64,000 nt of DNA from Roseinatronobacter domitianus (GTDB lineage: Bacteria; Pseudomonadota; Alphaproteobacteria; Rhodobacterales; Rhodobacteraceae), in NCBI RefSeq assembly GCF_023336755.1, contig NZ_JALZWP010000003.1:124001-188000 (forward strand), written 5' to 3'. Positions within the stretch are counted from its first letter, which is position 1; each line of letters starts with the position of its first letter. This document shows, piece after piece, positions 7,786-16,024 of the stretch. A program made the position numbers and the translations under genes. The notes below the pieces were generated by a model. It saw only the letters and a list, made by a program, of their open reading frames with translations, had not been told where the DNA came from and searched no databases.

Positions 7786-8439
7786 TTACAGGCTGAAAGC
7801 GTGATCGCGTTCGAAACCGGGAAGCACCGGCGCGCCTGCATTGAATTCGTCGCGCCATGCAATGCGGCCCTGCTGCTTCACACCAATACGCACCACACCC
7901 AGCGATCCTTCAACGAACAGGCAAGCCGCACGTCCGCCCTCGCGCAACTGGTCGGTCAGGGCATCGGGAAACTGCTCTACTCCGCCTTGCAAGATCATGG
8001 CGTCGTAAGGCGCATAGTCCGGCGCACCGTTCGTCAGCGGTCCGGTGTGCAGCACAACAGTGTCGCAGCCAGTGGCGCTCAGTGCGGCTTGGGCTTCCGC
8101 AGCAAGCACCGTGTCTTCCTCTACCGCGACGACACCTTGAGCGATCTGGGCCAGAACCGCCGCAGAATAGCCCGTCCCGCAGGCAATATCGAGCACAAGG
8201 TCGCGATTTCCGACTTCCAGCGCATCCAGCATCTTGGCGAATGTTCGGGGTTCCAGCAGCACACGGCCGCCGCCCAAATCAATATTATTGCCCATATAGG
8301 CAGCCTCGATCAGGCGCTCTGGCGTGAACACCTCGCGCGGGATACGCAGCATCGCGTCTATGATCGGGAACTTGGTCACATCCGAGGGGCGCACTTGCGT
8401 GTCCACCATCATGGTGCGACGGGCGGTGAAGTCCGGCAT
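7786..8439 (-). CDS. pcm: Protein-L-isoaspartate O-methyltransferase family protein
   Basis: A 217-residue class I SAM-dependent methyltransferase. The glycine-rich motif I (LDIACGTGYSAAVL) and the following acidic strand (VVAVEED) bind SAM. The N-terminal segment MVDTQVRPSDVT is typical of the alphaproteobacterial PCMT group found upstream of tolC. The start was set at the MPDF methionine, because the region further upstream shows no family similarity. The canonical enzyme repairs isoaspartyl residues in aged proteins. Members of this subgroup are more divergent, so the repair activity is likely but not certain. Confidence 0.8.
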   Translation of the reverse strand: MPDFTARRTMMVDTQVRPSDVTKFPIIDAMLRIPREVFTPERLIEAAYMGNNIDLGGGRVLLEPRTFAKMLDALEVGNRDLVLDIACGTGYSAAVLAQIAQGVVAVEEDTVLAAEAQAALSATGCDTVVLHTGPLTNGAPDYAPYDAMILQGGVEQFPDALTDQLREGGRAACLFVEGSLGVVRIGVKQQGRIAWRDEFNAGAPVLPGFERDHAFSL

Positions 8440-8585
8440 GATGTGAACTCTCCGGTTCAGTTTCTGTCCGCCTGTGCTTGCCACAGAATGCCCCTCATCG
8501 CAACATGGCATAGCATACCAAGCGCGGGTTTTGCGTTGGCCCGCGCTATGCTAGGGCAAGCAAAAAGCAGCAAAGGGGAAACACC

Positions 8586-9035
8586 ATGCATTATGCCATT
8601 TATCTTGCCGGCGAGATCCACAGTGATTGGCGCGATGCGCTGATTGCCGCTTCTGACGGGTTGCCGGTGTCTTTCAGCGCGCCCGTCACCGACCACGCAG
8701 CGTCGGATGATTGCGGTGTGGCCATTCTGGGCGCAGAGGACAACAAGTTCTGGCACGATCATAAAGGCGCGAAGTTAAACGCTATCCGAACCCGCAAGGC
8801 CATAGAAGAGGCCGATATCGTCGTGGTCCGCTTCGGCGATAAATACAAGCAATGGAACGCCGCCTTCGATGCAGGCTACGCTGCCGCACTTGGCAAATCG
8901 CTGATCGTGATGCACGGGGCCGACCACCAGCACGCCCTGAAAGAGGTCGATGCCGCCGCCCTTGCCGTGGTCGAAACGCCCGAACAGGTCGCCCAAATCC
9001 TGCGCTATGTGACTGAAGGCGCCTTGCCACGCTGA
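8586..9035 (+). CDS. YtoQ family protein
   Basis: A 149-residue soluble protein. It matches the YtoQ family, a small conserved family of unknown biochemical role related in fold to nucleoside 2-deoxyribosyltransferase-like proteins. Visible hallmarks are the opening [11 protein letters not shown], the SDDCG segment, and the later [25 protein letters not shown] block. A good ribosome-binding site (AAAGGGGAA) lies 7 bases upstream. It is divergent from the pcm operon and precedes mscL. No function should be assigned beyond a probable nucleotide- or sugar-binding fold. Confidence 0.8.
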   Translation: MHYAIYLAGEIHSDWRDALIAASDGLPVSFSAPVTDHAASDDCGVAILGAEDNKFWHDHKGAKLNAIRTRKAIEEADIVVVRFGDKYKQWNAAFDAGYAAALGKSLIVMHGADHQHALKEVDAAALAVVETPEQVAQILRYVTEGALPR

Positions 9036-9105
9036 TTCCAGCTTTACAGGTCTATCACATCGCAGCATTACCCTACACGCTATTATAAAGCATCAGGAGT
9101 ATAAC

Positions 9106-9492
9106 ATGCTTAACGAGTTCAAGGCCTTCATCATGCGCGGCAATGTCATGGACATGGCCGTGGGTATCATCATCGGCGCGGCCTTTACCGCCATCGTCAC
9201 CTCGCTGGTGGATGATCTGGTCAATCCGCTGATCGGACTGATCATCGGCGGGGTTGATTTCAGCAGCATCAGCTTCGGGCTGGGCGAAGCTCAATTCATG
9301 ATCGGCAATTTCATCAACGCGGTCATCAAGTTCGTGATTATTGCATGGGTGGTGTTCCTGCTGGTCAAGGGCGTGAACCGGGTAGCCAGTGTGGGCAAGA
9401 AGAAAGAAGAAGCGCCCGTGGAAGAAGCACCGAAAGGCCCGACGAGCGAAGAGTTGCTTGTCGAAATTCGCGATGCTTTGAAAGCGCGCTAG
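9106..9492 (+). CDS. mscL: Large-conductance mechanosensitive channel
   Basis: A 128-residue MscL. The conserved N-terminal amphipathic helix and pore helix ([20 protein letters not shown], residues 5-24) and a second membrane helix near residues 65-90 are followed by a charged cytoplasmic tail. In the family it forms a pentameric inner-membrane valve that opens under hypo-osmotic stress. Residue count is typical (E. coli 136). The Shine-Dalgarno AGGAG lies about 8 bases before the ATG. It is monocistronic, with a strong terminator 25 bases past the stop. Confidence 0.95.
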   Translation: MLNEFKAFIMRGNVMDMAVGIIIGAAFTAIVTSLVDDLVNPLIGLIIGGVDFSSISFGLGEAQFMIGNFINAVIKFVIIAWVVFLLVKGVNRVASVGKKKEEAPVEEAPKGPTSEELLVEIRDALKAR

Positions 9493-9516
9493 GGCAACGC
9501 CCCTCTTGCCAAAATC

Positions 9517-9546
9517 GGGCGCGCAGGTTATGCGCGCCCTGCCTTT
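9517..9546 (+). terminator. Rho-independent terminator of mscL
   Basis: Perfect 8-base stem GGGCGCGC (9517-9524) / GCGCGCCC (9532-9539) with a 7-base loop, followed by TGCCTTT. Confidence 0.8.
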
Positions 9547-9591
9547 CAGAAGGCACAAGTCTCCGCAACCTTGTCAAAACGGACCATATAC

Positions 9592-10227
9592 ATGACCCGC
9601 ACTTACCTGCCCGGCGTAATCGCCATGGCGGCCATTGTCGTCGCCTCGAATATTCTTGTTCAATTCCTGTTCGGAAACTGGCTGACATGGGGGGCGTTCA
9701 CCTACCCTCTGGCCTTCTTGGTCAATGACGTGATGAACCGCGTCTACGGCCCCCAAGCCGCGCGCCGCGTTGTGTGGGTCGGCTTCGCCGTCGGCGTTAT
9801 CTGTTCGTTGATCGGCACGCAGATCATGGGCGAATTCGGTCCATTGGTGACATTGCGCATCGCGCTGGGGTCGGGCACCGCGTTTCTGGTGGCCCAACTG
9901 GTCGATGTTGCGATTTTCGACCGCCTGCGCGAAGACAAGCATGGCGGAGCATGGTGGCGCGCGCCGTTGGCATCGACCTTGGTCGGGTCCACGCTGGATA
10001 CTGCCTTATTTTTCAGCATCGCGTTTTCTGCGTCGTTGATTTTCCTGGAACCCGCCAATGACGTGTCATGGGCCGGGGAAATCCTGCCACTGCTTGGTTT
10101 TGGGCCCGAAGCCCCGCTTTGGGTGTCGCTCGCAGTCGCAGATTGGGCGGTCAAACTGTCGCTCGCGCTGCTGGCACTAGTGCCTTTCCGCCTGATCGTT
10201 TCGAAAATGACGCAACCTGTCGCATAA
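9592..10227 (+). CDS. Queuosine precursor transporter, VUT/YhhQ family
   Basis: About 211 residues with six hydrophobic segments, belonging to the VUT/YhhQ family. E. coli YhhQ imports the 7-cyano- and 7-aminomethyl-7-deazaguanine precursors of queuosine. The family signature is seen in the first helices (ASNILVQF, then TYPLAFLVNDVMNRVYG). I chose the ATG at 9592; a TTG at 9571 would add seven residues but has no better ribosome site. It sits alone after mscL, and its stop is close to a TTGACA promoter element serving the following short transcript. Confidence 0.8.
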   Translation: MTRTYLPGVIAMAAIVVASNILVQFLFGNWLTWGAFTYPLAFLVNDVMNRVYGPQAARRVVWVGFAVGVICSLIGTQIMGEFGPLVTLRIALGSGTAFLVAQLVDVAIFDRLREDKHGGAWWRAPLASTLVGSTLDTALFFSIAFSASLIFLEPANDVSWAGEILPLLGFGPEAPLWVSLAVADWAVKLSLALLALVPFRLIVSKMTQPVA

Positions 10228-10233
10228 TTTCTT

Positions 10234-10262
10234 TTGACAAACACAAAATATGTGCCACCATT
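10234..10262 (+). promoter_or_regulatory. Promoter-like element ahead of the arfB leader
   Basis: A perfect TTGACA (10234-10239) lies seven bases past the YhhQ-family stop. The matching -10 is poor (ACCATT at 17-base spacing, CATTCT at 19-base spacing), which is common in alphaproteobacteria. Position and context support a start just before the mini-ORF. Confidence 0.5.
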
Positions 10263-10281
10263 CTCCTAACAGCAACGTAAT

Positions 10282-10297
10282 GAAAGGAGGTGGTCCA
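10282..10297 (+). promoter_or_regulatory. Extended Shine-Dalgarno sequence, 16 bases complementary to the 16S 3' end
   Basis: GAAAGGAGGTGGTCCA pairs with the expected alphaproteobacterial 16S tail (UGGAUCACCUCCUUUC) over all 16 positions with one G-U wobble, and ends directly at the GTG start codon of the mini-ORF. Ordinary sites in this window pair over 4-6 bases. The anti-Shine-Dalgarno sequence is established knowledge, not visible in the window. Confidence 0.8.
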
Positions 10298-10354
10298 GTG
10301 TCTAGAGTGATGTTGGAGAGAGGTGCGAAGACAGTCAGAGGGGGCAAAACCTGA
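10298..10354 (+). CDS. 18-residue basic leader peptide mini-ORF upstream of arfB
   Basis: A GTG-started reading frame of 18 codons plus TGA encodes MSRVMLERGAKTVRGGKT, which is strongly basic, with no cysteine or membrane segment. The start is fixed by the exceptional Shine-Dalgarno sequence with its AGGAGG core seven bases away. An in-frame ATG at 10280 would give 24 residues but has no ribosome site. The stop codon lies in the loop of a possible GGGGC/GCCCC hairpin (10341-10345/10360-10364), which excludes a second hairpin CCCC/GGGG (10361-10364/10368-10371). A long stem-loop follows before arfB. I do not recognise the peptide. It looks like a translation-sensing leader, or a very short gene in its own transcript. 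Confidence 0.55.
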   Translation: MSRVMLERGAKTVRGGKT

Positions 10355-10426
10355 CGGCAGCCCCGATGGGGAACCCTTTTTGATTGGGCCGTGCTCTAAT
10401 TCGGCTCCATCTCCTGAAGCTCGTTT

Positions 10427-10456
10427 AGGGCCGTCCATTATTTGGGCGGCCCTTTC
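10427..10456 (+). terminator. Stem-loop between the mini-ORF and arfB, terminator or attenuator
   Basis: AGGGCCGTCC (10427-10436) / GGGCGGCCCT (10444-10453), a 10-base stem with one G-U pair, then TTTC. The 3' arm could instead pair with GGGCCG at 10386-10391. A second 6-base stem CTTTCG (10452-10457) / CGAAAG (10466-10471) lies directly before the arfB start. The short T run makes termination efficiency uncertain. Confidence 0.6.
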
Positions 10457-10475
10457 GTTCACCGGCGAAAGCAAG

Positions 10476-10895
10476 ATGCGCATAACTGATGAAATCACCC
10501 TGCAAGACTGGGAATTGACCGAAACATTTACCCGATCGCAAGGACCGGGCGGGCAGAATGTGAACAAGGTGTCATCTGCGGTGGAATTGCGGTTCGAAGC
10601 CGCGCGCAGCCCAAACCTGACCGATCCCGTCAAGGCGCGCCTGCGACGGCTGGCCGGACGGCGCTGGACGCAGGATGGCGCGTTAATTTTGCGGGTGGAG
10701 GAGACGCGCAGCCAGACCCGTAATCGCGAAATTGCGCGCGCCCGGTTGGCAGAGCTGATCGTGCAGGCCACCAAACGGCCCAAACCGCGCATTGCCACGC
10801 GGCCAACGCTGGCCAGCAAGCGCAGACGGCTTGACGCGAAGTCGCATCGCGCTGGCATAAAAGCTGGCCGGGCCGAGCCTCGTGAAGACCCATGA
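10476..10895 (+). CDS. arfB: Alternative ribosome-rescue factor ArfB (peptidyl-tRNA hydrolase YaeJ)
   Basis: A 139-residue class-I release-factor-like protein. The catalytic GGQ loop is intact (RSQGPGGQNVNKV, residues 22-34), and the C-terminal tail is Lys/Arg-rich (from about residue 95), as needed to enter the empty mRNA channel of stalled ribosomes. It hydrolyses peptidyl-tRNA on ribosomes lacking a stop codon. I start at the ATG that gives MRITDEI; the frame is open further upstream, but that part encodes the leader stem-loop. The start codon lies 20 bases after that structure with no clear Shine-Dalgarno, so expression may depend on the leader. Confidence 0.92.
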   Translation: MRITDEITLQDWELTETFTRSQGPGGQNVNKVSSAVELRFEAARSPNLTDPVKARLRRLAGRRWTQDGALILRVEETRSQTRNREIARARLAELIVQATKRPKPRIATRPTLASKRRRLDAKSHRAGIKAGRAEPREDP

Positions 10896-10977
10896 AGATG
10901 TGATGCGCAAATGCGCTTAAGCGTCATAAAACTGATACATAACCATGGCACGCGGGCCGAAATGAAGGAACGAGCAG

Positions 10978-11433
10978 ATGAATACCGCAAGCAGGCCCAT
11001 AGACATCCTGAACAACGCGCTGGAATTCGTGCGGCCCGCGTTCGTGCAGGTCGCGGCGCTTTGCTTGCGCAACGGCGCACGCGGGACGGAGGTGTTGCTG
11101 ATCCAGACCCTGACGCGCAAATTGTGGATGATCCCCAAAGGCTGGCCGATGGACGGGATGACGTTGGCAGAGGCAGCCGCTCAGGAAGCGTGGGAAGAAG
11201 CCGGAGTGCGCGGGCGGATTACAACGGACCCGGTAGGCGCATTCACCTATACCAAGATCAAAAGCAGCGGGCTGCCCGTGCAATGCCGCGCGCAGGTATT
11301 CCGACTGGATGTGACCGAAACCTCCGATACGTTTCCCGAAGCGAACAAGCGCACCCGTCAATGGGCCAGCCCGCAAAAGGCCGCCTCGGCGGTCCAGAAC
11401 CCACACTTGGCGCGCTTACTGGCATCATTGTAA
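10978..11433 (+). CDS. Nudix hydrolase, DIPP-like
   Basis: A 151-residue Nudix-fold protein. The Nudix box is visible as PKGWPMDGM followed by AEAAAQEAWEEAGV. The usual REUxEE is QEAWEE here, so the first Arg is Gln, while the metal-binding glutamates are kept. The PKGWP opening resembles the diphosphoinositol-polyphosphate/diadenosine-polyphosphate hydrolase subgroup, so a dinucleoside polyphosphate or similar pyrophosphate is the likely substrate. It lies between arfB and a phosphate transporter gene on the same strand, with gaps of 82 and 111 bases, so co-transcription is uncertain. Confidence 0.8.
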   Translation: MNTASRPIDILNNALEFVRPAFVQVAALCLRNGARGTEVLLIQTLTRKLWMIPKGWPMDGMTLAEAAAQEAWEEAGVRGRITTDPVGAFTYTKIKSSGLPVQCRAQVFRLDVTETSDTFPEANKRTRQWASPQKAASAVQNPHLARLLASL

Positions 11434-11544
11434 AGATTTTGTAAAAATCGTACAGTTATCCACAGCCTTCGGGGACCGTTGCCGCCCCGCAGAAGCGGTG
11501 CTATCCCCCGTCGTCACAAAACCTTCACAAGGGAATCGACGGGC

Positions 11545-13011
11545 GTGGCAGAGCAGTTCGAGAAATCGTGGAAAACCCTGAACAAGGATCTTGGCAAGAT
11601 TTCCGCGATGGAACAGGCCATGGCCTATACATCGCGCCCGCTGGTCGCGTCTGGGGTTGCTCTGGCGTTCATGGCCCTGACCGGGATCATTGCGGCCGCG
11701 CTGATCGGTTTCGACCCATTGGGGCTGATCGTTGTCGCCGCCGCCATTATCGGCGCCTATATGGCGCTGAACATTGGCGCCAATGACGTTGCAAACAACA
11801 TGGGCCCGGCAGTGGGCGCACGCGCGCTGACCATCGGCACAGCACTGATTGTCGCGGCCATTTGCGAAACAGCAGGTGCCCTGATCGCCGGGGGCGATGT
11901 TGTCGGCACCGTGTCGCGCGGCATTATCTCGCCAGAGGCGGTGGCCGAAACCCAGACTTTCATCTGGGCGATGATGGCCGCCCTTCTGGCCGGCGCGCTT
12001 TGGGTCAATCTTGCAACATGGGTCGGCGCGCCCGTCTCCACCACGCATTCCATTGTGGGCGGCGTGATGGGCGCGGGCATTGCCGCCGCAGGGCTCAGCG
12101 CTGTCAACTGGGAGATGATGGGCCGGATCGCGGCCAGCTGGGTGATTTCGCCCCTGCTAGGGGGGCTGTTTGCCGCAGCATTTCTTGGAATCATCAAGTC
12201 GCGGATCATCTACCGCCCCAACATGATAGACGCCGCGCGCTTCTGGGTTCCGATACTGATCGGCATTATGGGCGGATGCTTTACAACATATCTGGCGCTG
12301 AAAGGGTTCAGCAAGATTTACAAGATCAGCTTCGAGAACGCGCTGCTGCTGGGGCTGGCGGTTGGAATCGTGTTGACCATCGCGATGCGCCCGGTGATCC
12401 GATACCAAAGCAAGGGTATGGAGAACCGCAAGAAATCGCTCAAGGTGTTGTTCAACATCCCGCTGATATTTTCGGCCGCGCTGCTCTCCTTCGCGCATGG
12501 CGCCAATGATGTCGCAAATGCCATCGGCCCGGTGGCCGCTATCGTTCATGCCGTGCAGGATGGGGGCGCGTCCGACAGCGTCGCCATCCCGCTTTGGGTC
12601 ATGCTGATTGGCGCTGTGGGCCTGTCTGTAGGGCTTTTGCTGTTTGGGCCGAAACTTATGAATATTGTCGGCAGCGAGATCACACGCTTGAACGCCATGC
12701 GCGCTTATTGCGTGGCACTGGCCGCCGCGATTACGGTGATCTTCGCGTCGGGACTCGGGCTACCAGTGAGTTCGACCCATATCGCCATCGGAGCAGTGTT
12801 CGGGGTCGGCTTCTTTCGCGAGTGGTATCACGAGCGTATTCTGAAAGAAAACAGGCTGGACACAACATCGCCCCCCGAAGTGCGGACCCGCAGAAAGGTC
12901 GTGCGGCGCGGGCATTTCGTAACAATACTTGCCGCTTGGGTTGTAACAGTGCCGGCAGCGGCCTTGCTGTCAGCGCTACTATTTTACGGGATGCGCTTGA
13001 TTACCCTGTAA
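11545..13011 (+). CDS. pit: PiT-family inorganic phosphate transporter
   Basis: About 488 residues from the GTG at 11545, which has AAGGGA 12 bases upstream; an ATG at 11479 would add 22 basic residues unlike the family. The two inverted PiT signature repeats are clear (GANDVANNMGPAVGA in the first half and HGANDVANAIGPVA in the second), separated by a cytoplasmic loop. About ten membrane segments can be counted. Pit proteins import metal-phosphate with protons at low affinity. This one carries an N-terminal cytoplasmic extension of about 40 residues, seen in many alphaproteobacterial members. Confidence 0.88.
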   Translation: MAEQFEKSWKTLNKDLGKISAMEQAMAYTSRPLVASGVALAFMALTGIIAAALIGFDPLGLIVVAAAIIGAYMALNIGANDVANNMGPAVGARALTIGTALIVAAICETAGALIAGGDVVGTVSRGIISPEAVAETQTFIWAMMAALLAGALWVNLATWVGAPVSTTHSIVGGVMGAGIAAAGLSAVNWEMMGRIAASWVISPLLGGLFAAAFLGIIKSRIIYRPNMIDAARFWVPILIGIMGGCFTTYLALKGFSKIYKISFENALLLGLAVGIVLTIAMRPVIRYQSKGMENRKKSLKVLFNIPLIFSAALLSFAHGANDVANAIGPVAAIVHAVQDGGASDSVAIPLWVMLIGAVGLSVGLLLFGPKLMNIVGSEITRLNAMRAYCVALAAAITVIFASGLGLPVSSTHIAIGAVFGVGFFREWYHERILKENRLDTTSPPEVRTRRKVVRRGHFVTILAAWVVTVPAAALLSALLFYGMRLITL

Positions 13012-13027
13012 ACTAGGCGCAGGCAGC

Positions 13028-13465
13028 TTAGCTGCGGCGGACACGGATAATCACATCAACGCGTGCGATCTCTGCGCCCGCTGGTGCCGCAGGCAATCGG
13101 CTGATTTCCAGCTCGGACGCCGGCGCATCGCTCAGCTCCTGAGTATCTTCCCAGAAGAAATGCGGGTGATCGTCGGTGCATGTATCGAAATACGATTTCT
13201 GTCCATCGACCGTGATCTCATTCATCAGCCCAGCGTCGCAAAACGCCCGAAGCGTGTTGTAAACGGTCGCGAGGGACACGCTTTCACCACGTTCTTTTGC
13301 GGCAATGAACAGCCCTTCGGCGGTCACATGACGATCGCAACCGTCCCCCACCAGCAGGCTGGCCAATGACAAACGCTGACGCGTTGGCCGCACTTGCGCG
13401 CCGGACAACCAGCTTGCGCCGGTCTGCATGGCGGCATCGGTGATATCTGCAAAATTCGTATCCAT
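13028..13465 (-). CDS. irr: Irr-type iron response regulator, Fur family
   Basis: A 145-residue Fur-superfamily protein with an N-terminal winged helix (VRPTRQRLSLASLL and the recognition helix SLATVYNTLRAF) and a C-terminal dimerisation domain. The Fur His cluster is shortened to DDHPHFFWED, typical of the Irr branch, which senses haem/iron status rather than Fe(II) directly. In Rhodobacteraceae an irr gene sits next to fabA, as here, where it is divergent from fabA across 126 bases. I see no clear iron-control-element palindrome in that gap. Confidence 0.78.
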   Translation of the reverse strand: MDTNFADITDAAMQTGASWLSGAQVRPTRQRLSLASLLVGDGCDRHVTAEGLFIAAKERGESVSLATVYNTLRAFCDAGLMNEITVDGQKSYFDTCTDDHPHFFWEDTQELSDAPASELEISRLPAAPAGAEIARVDVIIRVRRS

Positions 13466-13591
13466 GCCTATTAAATACGCGCGCGCGACGCAGAATTCAA
13501 ATGAAAACAGGTCGCAGGGGGCACCACGCGGTCTTGCGGCCCGTCAAATGAGGGTGATAAACCCGTGCAACGCCAAATAAGGAGTGCCGAT

Positions 13592-14101
13592 ATGTCCCAG
13601 TTCCCGACCTCGTTTGACAAAGAGGGCCTGCTGGCCTGCGCCCGCGGCGAATTGTTCGGCCCCGGCAATGCGCAACTGCCCGCGCCGCCGATGCTGATGA
13701 TGGACCGCATCACGGATGTATCCTCGGATGGTGGATTGCATGGCAAAGGGCATATCACAGCGGAATTCGACATCACGCCCGACCTGTGGTTTTTCGAATG
13801 TCATTTCCCCGGAAACCCCATCATGCCCGGCTGTCTGGGCCTTGATGGCCTGTGGCAGTTGACCGGCTTCAACCTTGGCTGGCGTGGCTGGCAGGGTCGC
13901 GGCTACGCGCTTGGCGTGGGCGAGGTGAAGTTGACCGGAATGGTGCGCCCCGACCGCAAGATGCTGACTTACAAGGTGGACTTTACCAAAGCGATCCAGA
14001 CCCGCCGCCTGACCATGGGCGTGGCCGATGGAACGGTCGAGGCCGATGGCGAAGTCATCTATCAGGTCAAGGACATGAAAGTCGCCCTGTCAGAGGGCTA
14101 A
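13592..14101 (+). CDS. fabA: 3-hydroxydecanoyl-ACP dehydratase/isomerase
   Basis: A 169-residue hot-dog-fold enzyme that dehydrates beta-hydroxydecanoyl-ACP and isomerises the trans-2 product to cis-3, the entry to anaerobic unsaturated fatty-acid synthesis. The catalytic His lies in [14 protein letters not shown] and the Asp in CLGLDGLWQ. The start is set by the Shine-Dalgarno AAGGAG seven bases before the ATG. It is separated from its usual partner fabB by an Rrf2 regulator gene. Confidence 0.95.
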   Translation: MSQFPTSFDKEGLLACARGELFGPGNAQLPAPPMLMMDRITDVSSDGGLHGKGHITAEFDITPDLWFFECHFPGNPIMPGCLGLDGLWQLTGFNLGWRGWQGRGYALGVGEVKLTGMVRPDRKMLTYKVDFTKAIQTRRLTMGVADGTVEADGEVIYQVKDMKVALSEG

Positions 14102-14159
14102 CCCGGCAGGCACTCTGCCGCACAAAACAGGTGGGGTGGTGGCGGCAGACCAACCCAAT

Positions 14160-14173
14160 TTGATTCAGATCAG
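14160..14173 (+). promoter_or_regulatory. FNR-type box upstream of the Rrf2 gene
   Basis: TTGATTCAGATCAG matches TTGAT-N4-ATCAA at nine of ten defined positions and is centred about 58 bases before the Rrf2 start codon. FnrL, DnrD and NnrR of Rhodobacter and Paracoccus recognise this motif. It suggests oxygen- or nitric-oxide-responsive expression of the regulator. Confidence 0.55.
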
Positions 14174-14224
14174 GACATTTCACGCAAATCCGGTTACAAA
14201 AGCCCCAACCGAAAGCGGAGAGCC

Positions 14225-14692
14225 ATGCGCCTGACGACCAGAACAAACCTTGCCCTGCGGGTCTTGATGACCTGCGGGATCAACCACGGCGAAAAGCTGC
14301 GCACCGCCGATATTGCCGAGCGCTGCAATGCCTCGGTGCATCACCTGTTGCAGGTTGTCCACACGTTGCAAGAGCACGGGTTTGTCGAAACATTGCGCGG
14401 GCGCGGCGGCGGATTGAAGCTGTCACGCGACAGCGAAGACATCTCTATTGGGGAAGTGTTTCGCATCTTCGAATCCGGCACGCCTTTTGCCGAGTGCTTT
14501 TCGCCAGAGGGCAACACCTGCCCGCTTGTCAGCGCCTGCCGCTTGCGAAATTACATTACACGCGCGCTGGACGCCTTCTACCACGAATTGGACATGGTAA
14601 CGCTGCAAGACCTTGTGCGCGGAAATTGTGGGTTGCGGGAATTGCTTGCAATGGCGCCCCAAGCCCCCAAAAACTGTGCGCCCGCGCAATAA
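14225..14692 (+). CDS. nsrR: Rrf2-family Fe-S regulator, NsrR-like
   Basis: A 155-residue Rrf2 protein. The opening MRLTTRTNLALRVLM and the wing RGRGGGLKLSR are hallmarks of NsrR. Three cysteines that would bind the Fe-S cluster are in ECFSPEGNTCPLVSACRL, with spacing suited to NsrR-type clusters; further cysteines occur in the C-terminal tail. NsrR senses nitric oxide and represses detoxification genes. RirA and IscR relatives are possible alternatives, so the symbol is tentative. It lies in the same orientation between fabA and fabB, behind an FNR-type box. A link to fatty-acid genes is not established. Confidence 0.7.
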   Translation: MRLTTRTNLALRVLMTCGINHGEKLRTADIAERCNASVHHLLQVVHTLQEHGFVETLRGRGGGLKLSRDSEDISIGEVFRIFESGTPFAECFSPEGNTCPLVSACRLRNYITRALDAFYHELDMVTLQDLVRGNCGLRELLAMAPQAPKNCAPAQ

Positions 14693-14784
14693 CTCGCGCC
14701 AATCAAGTATCACGCTTGCGGCCTTGCCCTAACAGCGTGCCTGCCCTAGACAGGCTGGCGGCATGAATACAAGGGGGGACGCCA

Positions 14785-16014
14785 ATGCGTCGCGTGGTCA
14801 TTACAGGTCTGGGTGTCATTTCGCCCATTGGGAACAACGCCGAGGAAGTTTCGGACAGCCTGCGCAAAGGGCGGTCGGGCATTGTCTTTGCCCCGGAATA
14901 TGCTGAACACGGGTTCCGCAGCCAGGTCAAAGGCGAACCGAAAATTGTGCTTGAGGACCATATCGACAAGCGCAACCTCCGCTTCATGGGGCCGGGTGCT
15001 GCGTATAACTTTCTGTCCATGGAGCAAGCGATTTCGGATGCCGGGCTAGAGGAAGCGGATATTTCCAACCCGCGCACCGGGCTTGTGACCGGATCGGGCG
15101 GGCCGTCCACATCGAACCTGTTTCAGGCACACAAGATCGTGGTCGAAAAGGGCAGCCCCAAGCGCATGGGACCATTCATGGTCACGCGCTGCATGTCGTC
15201 CACGAACTCTGCCTGTCTGGCGACCCCCTTCAAAATCAAAGGCGTGAATTACTCGATCACATCGGCCTGTTCGACATCGGCGCATTGCATCGGCAACGGC
15301 GTGGAACTGATCCAGATGGGCAAGCAAGACATTGTCTTCGCGGGCGGAGGCGAGGAGCTGGACTGGACCCTGTCCTGCCTGTTTGACGCGATGGGCGCGA
15401 TGTCGTCCAAGTATAACGACACGCCCGAAGCCGCCGCGCGCGCGTTCGACGCCACCCGCGACGGCTTCGTCATCGCTGGCGGTGGCGGGATGCTGGTTCT
15501 GGAAGAACTGGAACACGCGAAAGCACGCGGTGCCAAAATCTATGCCGAAGTCACAGGCTATGGGGCCACATCCGACGGGCATGACATGGTCGCCCCCTCT
15601 GGTGAAGGCGGCGAGCGGTCGATGCGGCTGGCGCTTGGCACCCTGCCCGAAGACCGGAAGGTCAGCTACATCAACGCGCATGGCACCTCGACCCCCGCAG
15701 GTGACGTGACAGAGGTTGAAGCCATCCGCCGTATCTGGGGCGAGGGCAATGTGCCCCCCATCTCATCCACCAAGTCGCTGACCGGCCACAGCCTTGGTGC
15801 GACCGGCGTGCATGAGGCGATCTATTCGCTGCTGATGATGCAGGGCAATTTCATCACCGCCTCTGCTAATGTAAGCGAACTGGACCCGGCCATCCGCGAG
15901 GGCGAAATCGCCACATCGCTGGTCGAAAACGTGGAACTGGATTCGGTTCTCTCCAACAGCTTCGGCTTTGGCGGCACCAACGCGACACTGCTGTTCAGCG
16001 CCTGGCGCGACTAA
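14785..16014 (+). CDS. fabB: Beta-ketoacyl-ACP synthase I
   Basis: A 409-residue condensing enzyme that elongates the cis-3-decenoyl-ACP formed by FabA. The nucleophile Cys is in [10 protein letters not shown] (about residue 162), and the two active-site histidines are in [12 protein letters not shown] and GHSLGATG. Length matches FabB (406 in E. coli). A Shine-Dalgarno GGGGGA lies upstream. fabI begins 10 bases past its stop, so the two are certainly co-transcribed. Confidence 0.95.
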   Translation: MRRVVITGLGVISPIGNNAEEVSDSLRKGRSGIVFAPEYAEHGFRSQVKGEPKIVLEDHIDKRNLRFMGPGAAYNFLSMEQAISDAGLEEADISNPRTGLVTGSGGPSTSNLFQAHKIVVEKGSPKRMGPFMVTRCMSSTNSACLATPFKIKGVNYSITSACSTSAHCIGNGVELIQMGKQDIVFAGGGEELDWTLSCLFDAMGAMSSKYNDTPEAAARAFDATRDGFVIAGGGGMLVLEELEHAKARGAKIYAEVTGYGATSDGHDMVAPSGEGGERSMRLALGTLPEDRKVSYINAHGTSTPAGDVTEVEAIRRIWGEGNVPPISSTKSLTGHSLGATGVHEAIYSLLMMQGNFITASANVSELDPAIREGEIATSLVENVELDSVLSNSFGFGGTNATLLFSAWRD

Positions 16015-16024
16015 GGGGGCTGTC

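Noticed and set aside
10250-10460. Known structured RNAs (6S RNA, tmRNA pieces, SRP RNA, fluoride or other riboswitch) for the arfB leader
   Set aside because: The conserved cores I know for these RNAs are absent. The extended Shine-Dalgarno and reading frame point to a translated leader instead.
10323-10475. Upstream extension of arfB to 10323
   Set aside because: The extra 51 residues are encoded by the leader stem-loops and have no similarity to ArfB; the family starts at the ATG at 10476.
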